From Acidimicrobiia bacterium (GTDB lineage Bacteria > Actinomycetota > Acidimicrobiia > Acidimicrobiales > Poriferisodalaceae), in contig JAJEEO010000011.1 in assembly GCA_022820925.1 (NCBI GenBank), positions 62,001 to 126,000 of the forward strand: a DNA stretch of 64,000 nucleotides, in the 5' to 3' direction. A program made the translations under genes and the position numbers. Every line of letters begins with the position of its first letter. Positions within the stretch are counted from its first letter, which is position 1. Under the pieces are notes generated by a model, which was not told where the DNA came from, did no database searches, and was given only the letters and a program-made list of their open reading frames with translations. This document shows, in pieces, positions 8,080 through 17,112 of the stretch.

Positions 8080-9111
8080 ATGCGAGCGGGACTGGTCACC
8101 GGCAAGGAACGATTCGAGTTGCGAGAAGTCGGCGAGCCGACACCCGGATCCGGCGAGGCGCTGGTGGAGATCTCGCTCTGCGGCATCTGCGGCAGCGACG
8201 TGCACGCCTACGCCGAAGGCTGGCCCTACGCGCCGGGCATCTGCGGTCACGAGTGGGTCGGCACCATCGTCGCCGTGGATGCCGACGTCGAGGTGGTGGG
8301 CATGGGCGACCGTGTCACCGGTGCGGTGGCGCCCGGCTGCGGCGACTGCCCCGAGTGCCGCGCGGGCCATGCCGAGTACTGCTCGACCGCACGCTCGTTC
8401 TACTCGGGCCCCGATGCGCCGACCTCGGGCGGGTTCGCCCCGTACATGGCGGTGAGCGCCAACCGGCTGGTGCGGGTGCCCGACGGGCTCGCTGACGTCG
8501 ATGCGGCAGTCATCGAACCCGCTTCGGTGGCGCTGCACGCTGTGCGTCGCAGCCGTCTGCGGACCGGCGACGTGGCGTGCGTCGTGGGCTGTGGCCCGAT
8601 CGGCTTGCTGACCGCCCAGTGCGCGCGCCTCGCCGGCGCCGGACTGGTGATCGCCGTGGAGCCTGACGCCGAGCGTCGAGCCCTGGCGCTCGAGACCGGC
8701 GCCGATGTGGCAGTCGCACCGGGTGCGGAGACGCGAGAAGCAGTGAACGACGCCACGGGCGGCCTGCGGGCCGACATCGCCTTCGACTGCGCCGGCATTC
8801 CCCAGACCATCCAGCAGTCGGTGGACATGGTGCGCTTCGGCGGCTCAGTCTGCATCGTCGGCGTCACCGGCAGCGACGCGGTGATCCGGCCGAACCGCTG
8901 GCTGTTCAAGGAGATCTCGGTGGACACGTCGCTGGCGTTCACACTCGACGAGATGCGGGCCGCGGCCGGCTTCGTTGCCGACGGCCGCATCAGCGTCGCC
9001 CCGTTGGTGGGGGGCACGATCACGCTCGACGAGCTGCCGCAGACGATCGACGACCTTGCGACGAGGCGCAACACGGCGATCAAGCTGCTCGTCGATCCCA
9101 CGGCTGGCTGA
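8080..9111 (+). CDS. Zinc-dependent alcohol/polyol dehydrogenase (MDR family)
   Basis: A 343-residue medium-chain dehydrogenase related to threonine and sorbitol dehydrogenases. Catalytic zinc ligands are seen in CGICGSDVH (Cys near residue 34) and GHEWVG (His-Glu near residue 58). The structural zinc lobe has four cysteines in CGDCPECRAGHAEYC. The nucleotide-binding turn is VVGCGPIGLL near residue 165, with the acidic residue of VEPDAE favouring NAD. The reaction is oxidation of a secondary alcohol or the reverse; the substrate is unknown. It opens a plus-strand series with a carboxyltransferase, an acyl-CoA dehydrogenase and an SDR, consistent with a catabolic pathway that ends in acyl-CoA oxidation. 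Confidence 0.9.
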   Translation: MRAGLVTGKERFELREVGEPTPGSGEALVEISLCGICGSDVHAYAEGWPYAPGICGHEWVGTIVAVDADVEVVGMGDRVTGAVAPGCGDCPECRAGHAEYCSTARSFYSGPDAPTSGGFAPYMAVSANRLVRVPDGLADVDAAVIEPASVALHAVRRSRLRTGDVACVVGCGPIGLLTAQCARLAGAGLVIAVEPDAERRALALETGADVAVAPGAETREAVNDATGGLRADIAFDCAGIPQTIQQSVDMVRFGGSVCIVGVTGSDAVIRPNRWLFKEISVDTSLAFTLDEMRAAAGFVADGRISVAPLVGGTITLDELPQTIDDLATRRNTAIKLLVDPTAG

Positions 9112-9154
9112 GCAATCCGGCCGTACGCTTGCGCCATCCGGCACGGGGGGCGAC

Positions 9155-10705
9155 ATGAGCTGGGAGCCCGAGATCGCAGAGCTGCGCCGGCGCGAGGCAT
9201 TCGCCGAGGCGCTGGGCGGGCCCGACAAGGTCGAACGGCAGCACTTCTTCGGCAAGATGACGGTGCGCGAACGCATCGATGCCATGGCCGACAAGGGCTC
9301 GTTCCACGAGATCGGCAAGACCGCCGGCGTCGCCGAATACGACGATGACGGCAATCTCGTCCACCTGACGCCGTCCAACTTCATCTTCGGCCTCGCCCGC
9401 ATCGACGATCGGCCGGTGGTCCTCTCCGGCGACGACTTCACCGTGCGCGGCGGCTCCTCGGACGCCACCATCCCCGAGAAGCGCAACGCCGCCGAGTCCA
9501 TGGCGTATGAGATGCGGCTGCCGCACATCCGCCTGGTGGACGGCATGGGCGGCGGCGGCTCGGTCAAGTCCATCGAGATGGCGGGCCGCACCTACATTCC
9601 CGAGCTGCGGGGCTGGGACGTCATCGTGAACCACCTCTCGGTGGCGCCGTCGGTATCGCTGGCGCTGGGCTCGGTGGCGGGCATCGGCGCCGCCCGGGTG
9701 GCGACTGCGCACTACTCGGTCATCGTGCGCGACACCGCGCAGATGATGATCGCCGGGCCGGCCCTGGTCGAGCAGGCGTCGCTGGGCGACCACGGCAAGG
9801 AAGTACTCGGCCACGCCGACATCCACACGGCCAACGGCGCCATCGACGACGTGGTCGACAGCGAGGACGAGGCGTTCGAGCGCGCACGCCGCTTCCTGTC
9901 GTATCTGCCCGACAACGTGGACGAGCTGCCCGAGCGGGTGCTGAGCGGCGACAGCCCGCAGCGGCGAGACGACGAGCTGATCTCGATCGTGCCCCGCGAG
10001 CCACGGCGCGTCTACAAGATGCGCTCGATCATCGAGTCGGTCTGCGACCAGGGCAGTTTCTTCGAGATCGGCAGTCGCTGGGGGCGATCGATCATCACCG
10101 GGCTGGCACGGCTCGACGGGTGGCCGGTGGCGATCTTCGGCGAGGATCCCTACGTATACGGCGGCGGCTGGACTGCGGACAGCTGCCGCAAGCTCATCCG
10201 CCTGCTCGACACCGCCTCCACGTTCCACCTGCCGGTGGTGCACCTGGCGGATTGCCCGGGCTTCCTGATCGGCAAGGAATCCGAGGAGAGCGGCACAATC
10301 CGGTTCGGCTCGGCGGCGCTGGCCGCACTGGGCCAGCTCACAGCGCCGTTCGCCTGCGTGGTCATCCGCAAGGCATTCGGCGTCGCGGGTGCGGCCAACA
10401 ACAAGCCGGGCGCCCGCAGCTTCCGGGTGGCATGGCCCTCGGGCGATTGGGGTTCGCTGCCTATCGAGGGCGGCCTCGAGGTGGCGTACAAGCAGGATCT
10501 GGCCGACAGCGACACCCCCGAGGAGTTGCTGGAGGAGATCCGGGGTCGGCTCAACAGCGTGCGCTCGCCGCACCGCTCGGCCGAGTTCTTCGAGATCGAG
10601 GAGATCATCGACCCCCGCGACACCCGTCCGGTGCTGTGCGAGTGGGTGGATCTGGCCCGCCGCTCGCTCCGGCCCGGGCCGAGTACCTTCGGCTACCGGC
10701 CGTAG
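9155..10705 (+). CDS. Acyl-CoA carboxylase carboxyltransferase (beta) subunit
   Basis: A 516-residue protein of the propionyl-/methylcrotonyl-/acetyl-CoA carboxylase carboxyltransferase family, moving the carboxyl group from carboxybiotin to an acyl-CoA. The N-terminal half opens with KMTVRERIDAMADKGSFHEIG, and the first crotonase-fold domain has DGMGGGGSVKSIEMAGRTYI. The second half carries GRSIITGLARLDGWPVAIFG, then PGFLIGKESEESG and a Gly-rich oxyanion segment GVAGAANNKPGA. The ATG at 9155 follows a GGGGGG tract 4 bases upstream; a far longer open frame runs upstream but overlaps the alcohol dehydrogenase. No biotin carboxylase subunit is in the window. The 3' end lies in a tandemly duplicated segment. 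Confidence 0.9.
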   Translation: MSWEPEIAELRRREAFAEALGGPDKVERQHFFGKMTVRERIDAMADKGSFHEIGKTAGVAEYDDDGNLVHLTPSNFIFGLARIDDRPVVLSGDDFTVRGGSSDATIPEKRNAAESMAYEMRLPHIRLVDGMGGGGSVKSIEMAGRTYIPELRGWDVIVNHLSVAPSVSLALGSVAGIGAARVATAHYSVIVRDTAQMMIAGPALVEQASLGDHGKEVLGHADIHTANGAIDDVVDSEDEAFERARRFLSYLPDNVDELPERVLSGDSPQRRDDELISIVPREPRRVYKMRSIIESVCDQGSFFEIGSRWGRSIITGLARLDGWPVAIFGEDPYVYGGGWTADSCRKLIRLLDTASTFHLPVVHLADCPGFLIGKESEESGTIRFGSAALAALGQLTAPFACVVIRKAFGVAGAANNKPGARSFRVAWPSGDWGSLPIEGGLEVAYKQDLADSDTPEELLEEIRGRLNSVRSPHRSAEFFEIEEIIDPRDTRPVLCEWVDLARRSLRPGPSTFGYRP

Positions 10706-10765
10706 GCCGGGGCCGAAGCGACCAGCACAGGGGCTACCGGCCGTAGGCCGGGGCCGAAGCGACCA
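10691..10765 (+). repeat. Tandem duplication of a gene 3' end
   Basis: A 34-base unit beginning GGCTACCGGCCGTAGGCCGG is present at 10691-10724 and again, identically, at 10732-10765, with a 41-base period. The first copy encodes the last codons (Gly-Tyr-Arg-Pro-stop) of the carboxyltransferase; the second lies in the intergenic region. Each copy contains the near-palindrome CTACCGGCCGTAG and GC-rich self-complementary pieces. Confidence 0.85.
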
Positions 10766-10856
10766 TCACTGGGCCAATCGCCCCTGAGCCAACATTCCTG
10801 TCGCGTGGCAGACTCAGCGGCGAGCTGAGCTGTTACGCAAGCAGGGGAGCGCGCCC

Positions 10857-12107
10857 ATGGATCCGACCTATACCGACGAGGCCGAGGACTACCGGGAGAA
10901 GATCCAGGCATTCCTGGCCGAGCACCTGCCGGAGAACTGGGGCGGCATGGGCCGGCTCTCCGAGGAGGCGAGCGAGACGTTCGTCGAGGAGTGGCGAGCG
11001 CTGCTGGCCGAGAACCAGCTCCTCGCGGTGTCGTGGCCGGTCGAATACGGCGGAGCCGGGCTCAGCGAGGTCGAACGGATCGTGCTGGCCGAGGAATTCG
11101 CCAAAGCCGGCGTCCCCACCGGTGGCAACAACGACGGCTTCAGCATCACGATGGTCGGCAACGCCATCATCGAGTGCGGCACCGAGGAGCAGAAGCGTCA
11201 CTTCCTGCCCAAGATCATCTCGGGCGAGCACCGCTGGTGCCAGGGCTACAGCGAGCCCGACAGCGGCTCGGATCTCGCCAACCTGGGCACACGCGCCGTG
11301 CTCGACGGCGACGAGTGGGTGATCAACGGCCAGAAGATCTGGACCTCCAGCGGACACACCGCCAACTGGATCTTCGTGCTGTGCCGCACCAACCCCACCG
11401 AGGCCAAGCACCGCGGGATTTCGTTCTTGCTGGTGCCGGTGGACCAGCCCGGTGTGGAGATGCGCCCGATCATCAACATCAACAACCGGCACGACTTCAA
11501 CGAGGTGTTCTTCACCGACGCCAAGACGGCGAAGGAGAACGTGGTCGGCGATGTCAACGACGGCTGGCGGGTGGCCAACGTGCTGCTCGGCTTCGAGCGG
11601 GGCCATGGCGCTACGACCGATGCGCTGCGCTTCCGTGACGAGCTCGACCGGATCACGGCGCAGGCCGTCGAGCGGGGCGCGACCGACGATCCTCTCATGC
11701 GGCAGGATCTGGCACGAGCTCACACCAAGGTGGAAATCATGCGGTGGATGGGCCAGCGCAATGTCACCAACGTGCTGGCGGGCAATGCTCCCGGACCCGA
11801 GTCGTCGCTGCACAAGCTGCTGTGGAGCGAGTACCACAAGTGGGTCACCGAGCTGTCGATGGACCTGCTGGGCATGGAAGCGACCGCGCCCAGCGGTCAT
11901 CCCGCTGCACACGGCATCAACACCGACGCCGTCGGTGTCGAGTTCTCATCGCTGGCGTGGGTGCAGACGTTCATGGGCGCCCGTCCCGGCACGATCTATG
12001 CCGGAACGTCGGAGATCCAGCGCAACATCGTCGGCGACCGGGTGCTCGGGCTGCCGCGTGAACCGCGTGCCGACGGCGGCCCGTGGAACCAGATCGGCAA
12101 GACCTGA
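10857..12107 (+). CDS. Acyl-CoA dehydrogenase family protein
   Basis: A 416-residue flavoprotein of the acyl-CoA dehydrogenase family, catalysing alpha,beta-dehydrogenation of an acyl-CoA with electron transfer to ETF. Visible features are the N-terminal helical domain (VSWPVEYGGAGLSEVERIVL), the FAD/substrate signature CQGYSEPDSGSDLANLGTRA near residue 125, INGQKIWTSSGHTANWIFVL, and the C-terminal signature GTIYAGTSEIQRNIVGDRVL. The ATG at 10857 has GGGAG 8 bases upstream. It resembles actinobacterial FadE enzymes associated with branched or cyclic (including sterol-derived) acyl-CoAs, but the substrate cannot be fixed. A 70-base gap separates it from the downstream SDR, and both are probably co-transcribed. 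Confidence 0.9.
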   Translation: MDPTYTDEAEDYREKIQAFLAEHLPENWGGMGRLSEEASETFVEEWRALLAENQLLAVSWPVEYGGAGLSEVERIVLAEEFAKAGVPTGGNNDGFSITMVGNAIIECGTEEQKRHFLPKIISGEHRWCQGYSEPDSGSDLANLGTRAVLDGDEWVINGQKIWTSSGHTANWIFVLCRTNPTEAKHRGISFLLVPVDQPGVEMRPIININNRHDFNEVFFTDAKTAKENVVGDVNDGWRVANVLLGFERGHGATTDALRFRDELDRITAQAVERGATDDPLMRQDLARAHTKVEIMRWMGQRNVTNVLAGNAPGPESSLHKLLWSEYHKWVTELSMDLLGMEATAPSGHPAAHGINTDAVGVEFSSLAWVQTFMGARPGTIYAGTSEIQRNIVGDRVLGLPREPRADGGPWNQIGKT

Positions 12108-12177
12108 TCCGGGCAGAGCACGACCTGTAAGAGCGAGGCGCGCACGCGCGCACACCTACGACTGAGAGGGACCGACC

Positions 12178-12960
12178 ATGGAACTGCGACTGGACGGCAA
12201 GACGGCGCTGGTGACCGGCGGCTCGGCCGGCATCGGCAAGGGCATTGCGAAGTCGTTCGCCGATGCGGGCGCGAACGTGATGATCACGAGCCGCAAGGCC
12301 GACAAGTGCGAGGCGGCCGTGGCCGATCTGGCTGAGACGGCTAGCGGCGAGGTGAGCTACATCGCGTCGCACATCGGGCACCTCGACGAGGCCGAGCGGG
12401 TGATGGACGGCACGATCGAGCGGTATGGGTCGCTGGACATGCTGGTCAACAACGCGGCCACGAACCCGTGGGCCGGTCCGATGATGGACTGCGACATCCC
12501 CCGTCTCGACAAGACCTACGAGGTGAATCTGCGCGCGCCGCTGCAGTGGTCGCAGGTCGCTTGGGACAAGTGGATGGGCACCCACGGCGGCTCGATCATC
12601 AACATTGCCTCGGTGGGGGGGCACCACACGTCTGAGGCGCTGGGCGTCTACTGCATGTTCAAGGACGCGCTCATGCACATGACCCGCCAGCTCGCAGCCG
12701 AGATGGGGCCCAAAGTGCGGGTGAACTGCATTGCGCCAGGGCTGATCCGCACTGACTTCGCGCGTGTGCTCTGGGATGGGCCTCGCGGGAAGATGATCGC
12801 CGACCAGCTGCCGCTCAAGCGGCTTGGCGAGCCGTCCGATATCGGCGAAGCAGCGCTGTTCCTGTCTGCTGCCGGCTCGTGGATGACCGGCCATGTGATG
12901 GACATCGACGGTGGCGAGTGCGTGAAGATCTCCGGAGAGCTGCCGCTCGAAGAGGGCTGA
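12178..12960 (+). CDS. SDR family oxidoreductase
   Basis: A 260-residue classical SDR, 3-oxoacyl reductase-like. The NAD(P) loop is VTGGSAGIGKGIAKSFADAG, NNAAT is present, and the active site reads SIINIASVGG followed by YCMFKDALMHM, so Ser, Tyr and Lys are all in place. The C-terminus has the usual MDIDGG. GAGAGGG lies a few bases before the ATG. Placed after an acyl-CoA dehydrogenase, it could reduce or oxidise a beta-hydroxyacyl or ring hydroxyl intermediate of the same pathway. It shares its first residues (MELRLDGKTAL) with the SDR at 7175-7960, so the two are probably paralogues, only this one keeping the full catalytic set. Confidence 0.9.
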   Translation: MELRLDGKTALVTGGSAGIGKGIAKSFADAGANVMITSRKADKCEAAVADLAETASGEVSYIASHIGHLDEAERVMDGTIERYGSLDMLVNNAATNPWAGPMMDCDIPRLDKTYEVNLRAPLQWSQVAWDKWMGTHGGSIINIASVGGHHTSEALGVYCMFKDALMHMTRQLAAEMGPKVRVNCIAPGLIRTDFARVLWDGPRGKMIADQLPLKRLGEPSDIGEAALFLSAAGSWMTGHVMDIDGGECVKISGELPLEEG

Positions 12961-12994
12961 GCCGGCCTGCTCTGGCCCTGCGCCGGGTCGCCGG

Positions 12995-13798
12995 TCAGAG
13001 AGTTCCGGCGAACCCCGGCAACGTCGCGAGCCAGTCGGCGATTGCGCGGGGATCCTCGACCATCGCATTGTGACCGAGTCCGCTGAACACATGCGGGTCG
13101 GTGACGCCTGCCGCCAGCGGGTTCGCTGACGCTGCTGCGGCCAGATCGAGGTGCTGGTCGCCAGCCACCAGCGGGTCATGCTCACCGATCGCCATGGATA
13201 TCGGGCACTTCGCCGCCGGCAGCAATGCCGCGAGATCGGGCGGACCGACGCTCACGGTGGCGGGATCCTGCGACGCACGCCAGGGCAGTTCCTGGCCCGA
13301 GTCGTTGGCCACGCCGGCGTCGATCGCTGCCCCCAGGCGCGGATCGTCGGCCGGGATGACGCCGAACAGGCCCGACAGCTTCAAGAACCACTCAGCGGCG
13401 GCCTGGCGGTCGTCGAACCCTCGCGGCGGCCGGGCAGCGAGACCGTCGATGCGGGCCAGCTCCTCGTCGGACCAGCGGATCTTGACGCCGATCGTGGCGA
13501 CCGATGCCGGGGCGGGACCGAACCAGCCTGACGCGAGCGCGAGCGCAACGGCGCCGCCCATGGAGTGCCCGACGACGGCGTAGGGCTGCGCTGGGTACTC
13601 GCTGTGCAGCGTTGCTGCGACGTCGGCTGCCATCGCCCCGAACGAGTAATGGCCGGTCCACGCGGCCCGCCCGTGCCCTCGGAAGTCGGGCGTCAGCACT
13701 GACGTGCCGCGATCGCGGAGTAGCTCGGCAACGCCGTCCCACACATGGCGGTTGGCGCCGAGTCCGTGCAGCAGCACCAGAACCGGCTGCTCAGCCAT
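12995..13798 (-). CDS. Alpha/beta-fold hydrolase
   Basis: A 267-residue cytoplasmic alpha/beta hydrolase. The oxyanion-loop motif LLHGLGANRHVWDGV sits at residue 9, the nucleophile elbow is VVGHSMGGAVALALASGW near residue 95, and the catalytic His is likely in FSGLGHNAMVEDP near the C-terminus. An acid residue is probably in AIGEHDPLV. The fold suits an esterase, lactonase or C-C hydrolase; the gene neighbourhood of acyl-CoA enzymes favours a catabolic role. It converges with the SDR at 12178, with only 34 bases between stops. Confidence 0.85.
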   Translation of the reverse strand: MAEQPVLVLLHGLGANRHVWDGVAELLRDRGTSVLTPDFRGHGRAAWTGHYSFGAMAADVAATLHSEYPAQPYAVVGHSMGGAVALALASGWFGPAPASVATIGVKIRWSDEELARIDGLAARPPRGFDDRQAAAEWFLKLSGLFGVIPADDPRLGAAIDAGVANDSGQELPWRASQDPATVSVGPPDLAALLPAAKCPISMAIGEHDPLVAGDQHLDLAAAASANPLAAGVTDPHVFSGLGHNAMVEDPRAIADWLATLPGFAGTL

Positions 13799-13867
13799 CG
13801 CGGCGCCCGACCTGCGGTGGGATCTGTCTGCAGCGGCTGCGGGCAGTGCCGTGCCGGTCTTGAGTGC

Positions 13868-14833
13868 TCATCGGGTCCGTTCTCCGTAGTCGCCATGGGG
13901 AGCATCGCGCTCGGCGATCACTTGGCGGAATCCCTTCGTCTCGAAGTCTTCCACCCAGCGGTAGGCCTCTTCGGTGTGACGGGTCACACCGTCGAAGAAT
14001 GTGCCGAGCAGCTGGCTGGTGCGCAGGCCCATGTTCTCGTAGGCCTGGTTGACCAGCAGCTTGTTGAGCGCGAGCTGGTTGGCGGGGATGTGCGCGAGCC
14101 GCCGGGCGAATGCCTCGACGTGCCCGCCGAGTTCGTCGGGCGGGTATACGTAGGCGACCAAACCGATGCGGTGGGCGGTTTCGGCGTCGATGGCATCGCC
14201 CGACAGCAGGAACTGTTTCGCGTGCTCGAGGCCCAGCCGGTACACCCACATCATCGTGGTGGGCGTGCCGTAGATGCGCGACGGGGCGTAGCCGATGTGG
14301 GCGTCTTCGGCCATGAACAGGAGGTCGCAGCACAGGATCATGTCGGTGGCGCCGCCGATCGCCCAGCCGTGGATCTGGCCCAGCACCGGCTTGGGGCACT
14401 CCCAGATCTTCATGAACCGCTTCACGTTGTGGCCCATGAACTGCCAGTCGCGCACCGGGTCCCAGGCGCCTTCGCGCGGTTCGGGGCCGGGGGCGCTGTA
14501 GGGACTGCCCCACGAGTCGTACAGCTCGTCGTGCGCCCCGCCGCTCGAGGTCTGCCCCGACGCCGTCGGGGTGCCCCCGCCGGGATTCAGGTCGTAGCCG
14601 GCCGTGAGCGTGGGGCCGTTGCCGCGGATCACGATTGAGCGGACGTTGCGGGAGGCCGTCGCCCGGTCGACGCCGTCTGCCACCCCGGCGATGACGCTCT
14701 CGGTGAGGGTGTTCATGCGCTCCGGCCGATTCAGCGTTATGAACGCGACCGTGTCGACCTCGTCGTACAGCACCACCGGCTCGGGCTCGCCGGTTGTCCG
14801 AGTGCCCTCAGCCGATCCCACGTCGGAGTTCAT
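13868..14833 (-). CDS. Enoyl-CoA hydratase/isomerase (crotonase) family protein
   Basis: A 321-residue crotonase-fold protein, longer than the typical 260 because of an N-terminal extension and an insertion after the first oxyanion element. TLNRPERMNTLTESVIAGV is the family N-terminal signature; NGPTLTAGYDLN and HGWAIGGATDMILCCDLLFM are the two oxyanion-hole segments. The insertion (Gly/Thr/Ser-rich, residues about 85-125) separates them. A hydratase or isomerase acting on an enoyl-CoA is likely. It is 69 bases upstream of the hydrolase on the same strand, so the two may form an operon. Confidence 0.87.
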   Translation of the reverse strand: MNSDVGSAEGTRTTGEPEPVVLYDEVDTVAFITLNRPERMNTLTESVIAGVADGVDRATASRNVRSIVIRGNGPTLTAGYDLNPGGGTPTASGQTSSGGAHDELYDSWGSPYSAPGPEPREGAWDPVRDWQFMGHNVKRFMKIWECPKPVLGQIHGWAIGGATDMILCCDLLFMAEDAHIGYAPSRIYGTPTTMMWVYRLGLEHAKQFLLSGDAIDAETAHRIGLVAYVYPPDELGGHVEAFARRLAHIPANQLALNKLLVNQAYENMGLRTSQLLGTFFDGVTRHTEEAYRWVEDFETKGFRQVIAERDAPHGDYGERTR

Positions 14834-14944
14834 GGCGCGGACGCTAGCTGCGCACGCCCGGTCGCATGGCTGCTAGGGCGGCCGGGCGACTGAAGGCTGA
14901 CGTGCTTCGGGCGAGCCTCCGGCGGTGTGGTCTGGCCGGGCAGC

Positions 14945-15523
14945 TCAGGACTGGTGTGTGTGGGGCGGCGAGGGCCAGCCGGGCACGCCTTCTTCGAGCT
15001 GCACCCCGGCGCTGTTGTTGAAACCGCAGACCATGCGGTAGCAGCCCGACACGGCGAGAAGCTGGCATATGTCGGCGGCGCCGTAGTGCTGCGACGCTGC
15101 GGCCCAGGCCGCGTCCGACACACAATCGTCGGCGCACAGGTCGTCGACGAGCTGGAGCATGGCGGCTTCAGCGGGCGTCCAGTGACCCTGGGAGATGGGG
15201 CGCGTCGCGTCGTAGAGCTCTGCTTCGGTCACGCCGTCGACGAGCGCTACGAGACCGTGCTGGCCGAAGGTGTACTCCGAGCCGCAGTTCCAGCATGTCC
15301 GCAGCACGGCGATCTCCACGTCCCGCCGCGTGAGCTCGTCTTCGAACTTCAGCAGGATGGTCTGGGAGAACATCCCCATGGCCTTGGAGACGAGGCGGTT
15401 GTGGGCCATCGTCGCCCGCATGTTCACCACGTTGGCCGGCGACGATTTCATCGCTTCACGTGCGAGTTCGGCGGCCCACTCCAAGGGTTCCAAACGGGGT
15501 TGGGATGGTCGCGGGAGTGACAT
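14945..15523 (-). CDS. Carboxymuconolactone decarboxylase/AhpD-like family protein
   Basis: A 192-residue helical protein of the CMD/AhpD superfamily. The core helix carries LRTCWNCGSEYTFGQH near residue 75, similar to the Cys-x-x-Cys...His active site of AhpD-type proteins, and an upstream Glu (DVEIAVL) is at the expected position. Members range from peroxidase partners to true decarboxylases, so the reaction is open. The ATG at 15523 is the only reasonable start. Its promoter region, shared with the broken P450 gene, contains a 16-base palindrome that could be the operator. Confidence 0.8.
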   Translation of the reverse strand: MSLPRPSQPRLEPLEWAAELAREAMKSSPANVVNMRATMAHNRLVSKAMGMFSQTILLKFEDELTRRDVEIAVLRTCWNCGSEYTFGQHGLVALVDGVTEAELYDATRPISQGHWTPAEAAMLQLVDDLCADDCVSDAAWAAASQHYGAADICQLLAVSGCYRMVCGFNNSAGVQLEEGVPGWPSPPHTHQS

Positions 15524-15545
15524 ACCGGCAGAGTAGAACGCTCTC

Positions 15546-15561
15546 CATACACTGATGTATG
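15546..15561. promoter_or_regulatory. Candidate operator palindrome CATACA-N4-TGTATG
   Basis: A perfect 6-base inverted repeat with a 4-base spacer (CATACACTGATGTATG) lies in an unusually AT-rich patch between divergent genes, 23 bases from the start of the AhpD-like gene and about 105 bases from the P450 start. Spacing and symmetry fit a TetR-family dimer site. No regulator gene is in the neighbourhood. Confidence 0.45.
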
Positions 15562-15666
15562 TCGATAGTTCATAACACTACTCATGACCCGCACGCGGCT
15601 TCGGCTGGGCGCCTGGCCTACGCTGGCAGCGTCTGGGACTGCCGAGCCTCGGGTGAGGGGGCTGCC

Positions 15667-16895
15667 GTGAGCACGATGACCGGAGCCGAGCGCGGTGATG
15701 TCGAGCGCGATTTCGACATCTTCAGTGACGAGTACATCGCCGACCCATCAGTGGTGTGGGACCAACTGCGCACCGAGTGCCCTGTCGCGCACAGTGAGCG
15801 CAACGGCGGTGGGTGGATGCCCACCACTTGGGACGACATCGCGGCGGTGGCCTACGACACCGACAACTTCAGCTCACGCGACAGCTCGGTGGCGCAGACG
15901 CCTGAAGGTGCGTCGTTCATCTCGGCCCCGCCGATCACCTCCGATCCGCCATTCCATGCCGACGCCCGCCGGATGCTGCTGCCGTTCTTCTCGCCCAAGG
16001 CAGTGGAGGATCTTGTCGAGGTGACGCGCAGCATCGCCCGGGAGCGCCTCGACGTCATCGCAGCCGGGACCGGGGTGGCTCGGGCGTGATCGATGCAGCA
16101 GAAACCTTCTCCAAGTACATCCCGGTTCGGGTGATCGCCCGCATCCTGGGCTTGCCCGAGTCGGACGAGCCGATGTTCACCCGCTGGGCTGTCGCCGTGC
16201 TGCAGGCCACACCAGAGGAGCACGACCACCGCGCTGCCGCAACTCGCGAGGTGCTGAGCTACTTCGGCGATCTCGTCGACGCTCGCCGCGAAGAACGTGC
16301 AGATGATCTTCCGTCGAAGCTGATTGACATGCGGCTGCCGAACGGCGACCCGCTCACCAACCGCCACATCACCGGTGTCGGCTTCCTGCTGCTGCTGGCC
16401 GGCATCGATACTACGTGGAGCTCGATCTCAGCCAGCCTGCTGCACCTGGCGACCCATCCCGAGGACCGCGAGCGCCTGCTGGCCGAGCCGGAACTGCTCG
16501 ATTCGGCGATCGAGGAGTTCCTGCGGGCCTACGCACCGGTGACCATGGCCCGGATCAGCGCCACCGACGAGGCCGAGATCAGCGGTTGCCCGGTCCCCAA
16601 GGGCGACAAGGTGTACCTGCCGTTCGGTGCGAGCAATCGCGACCCCGCCATGTTCGACCGTCCCGATGAGGTCCTCATCGATCGAGCCCACAACCGCCAC
16701 GTCGCCTTCGGCATCGGCATCCACCGCTGCCTGGGCTCGAACCTGGCCCGAATGGAGCTCAAGGTCGCGCTCGAAGAGTGGCTCGCACGCTTCCCCAACT
16801 TCGAGCTCGCCACCGACGCCGACGGCCGCAGCGCTGAATGGGGCGGCTCGCAGATCCGAGGCCCCCGCAACCTGCAGATCCGCGTCGGCATCTGA
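15667..16895 (+). pseudogene. Cytochrome P450, interrupted by a frameshift
   Basis: Two adjoining frames together give one normal P450. The first (15667-16089, 140 codons from GTG with GAGGGGG upstream) holds the N-terminal part, including the C-helix region ITSDPPFHADARRMLLPFFS. It stops at TGA 16087-16089. The second frame overlaps by four bases (GTGA, from 16086) and continues with SKYIPVRVIARILGLPE, the I-helix LLLAGIDTTWSSIS, the ExxR helix EEFLRAYAP and the haem loop FGIGIHRCLGSNLARMEL with its Cys ligand. Joined length is about 409 residues, typical of a soluble bacterial P450. A one-base loss, or two-base gain, near 16070-16090 in a G/C-rich run would explain it; a sequencing error is equally possible. 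Independent translation of two halves is unlikely to give an enzyme. Confidence 0.8.
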
Positions 16896-17112
16896 AGCCG
16901 CGAACGGGCGCCAGCGTCGACTTCCTTGGAGTTGATGTCTCGAAGTCCCCCAAAGGAACTGTCTCCAATGCACCAACTCCAGTCACGAGTTGGGCTATCG
17001 CGTCGCCGATGGTGCTTATGCTCGACAGCGGCTGGCAGCGCACCTGATTGACATGACGCCCGAGCGCTTGGCTGCGCCACAACCGACGGCTCACAGCAGG
17101 AGGCTTCGCGGG

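Noticed and set aside
9080-10573. Open frame of 497 codons on the minus strand
   Set aside because: Antisense shadow of the carboxyltransferase gene, which has all its family motifs.
16896-17112. Inverted repeat TGGAGTTG/CAACTCCA at 16927-16934 and 16974-16981 considered as mobile-element ends
   Set aside because: The arms are only eight bases, there is no flanking duplication and no transposase remnant.
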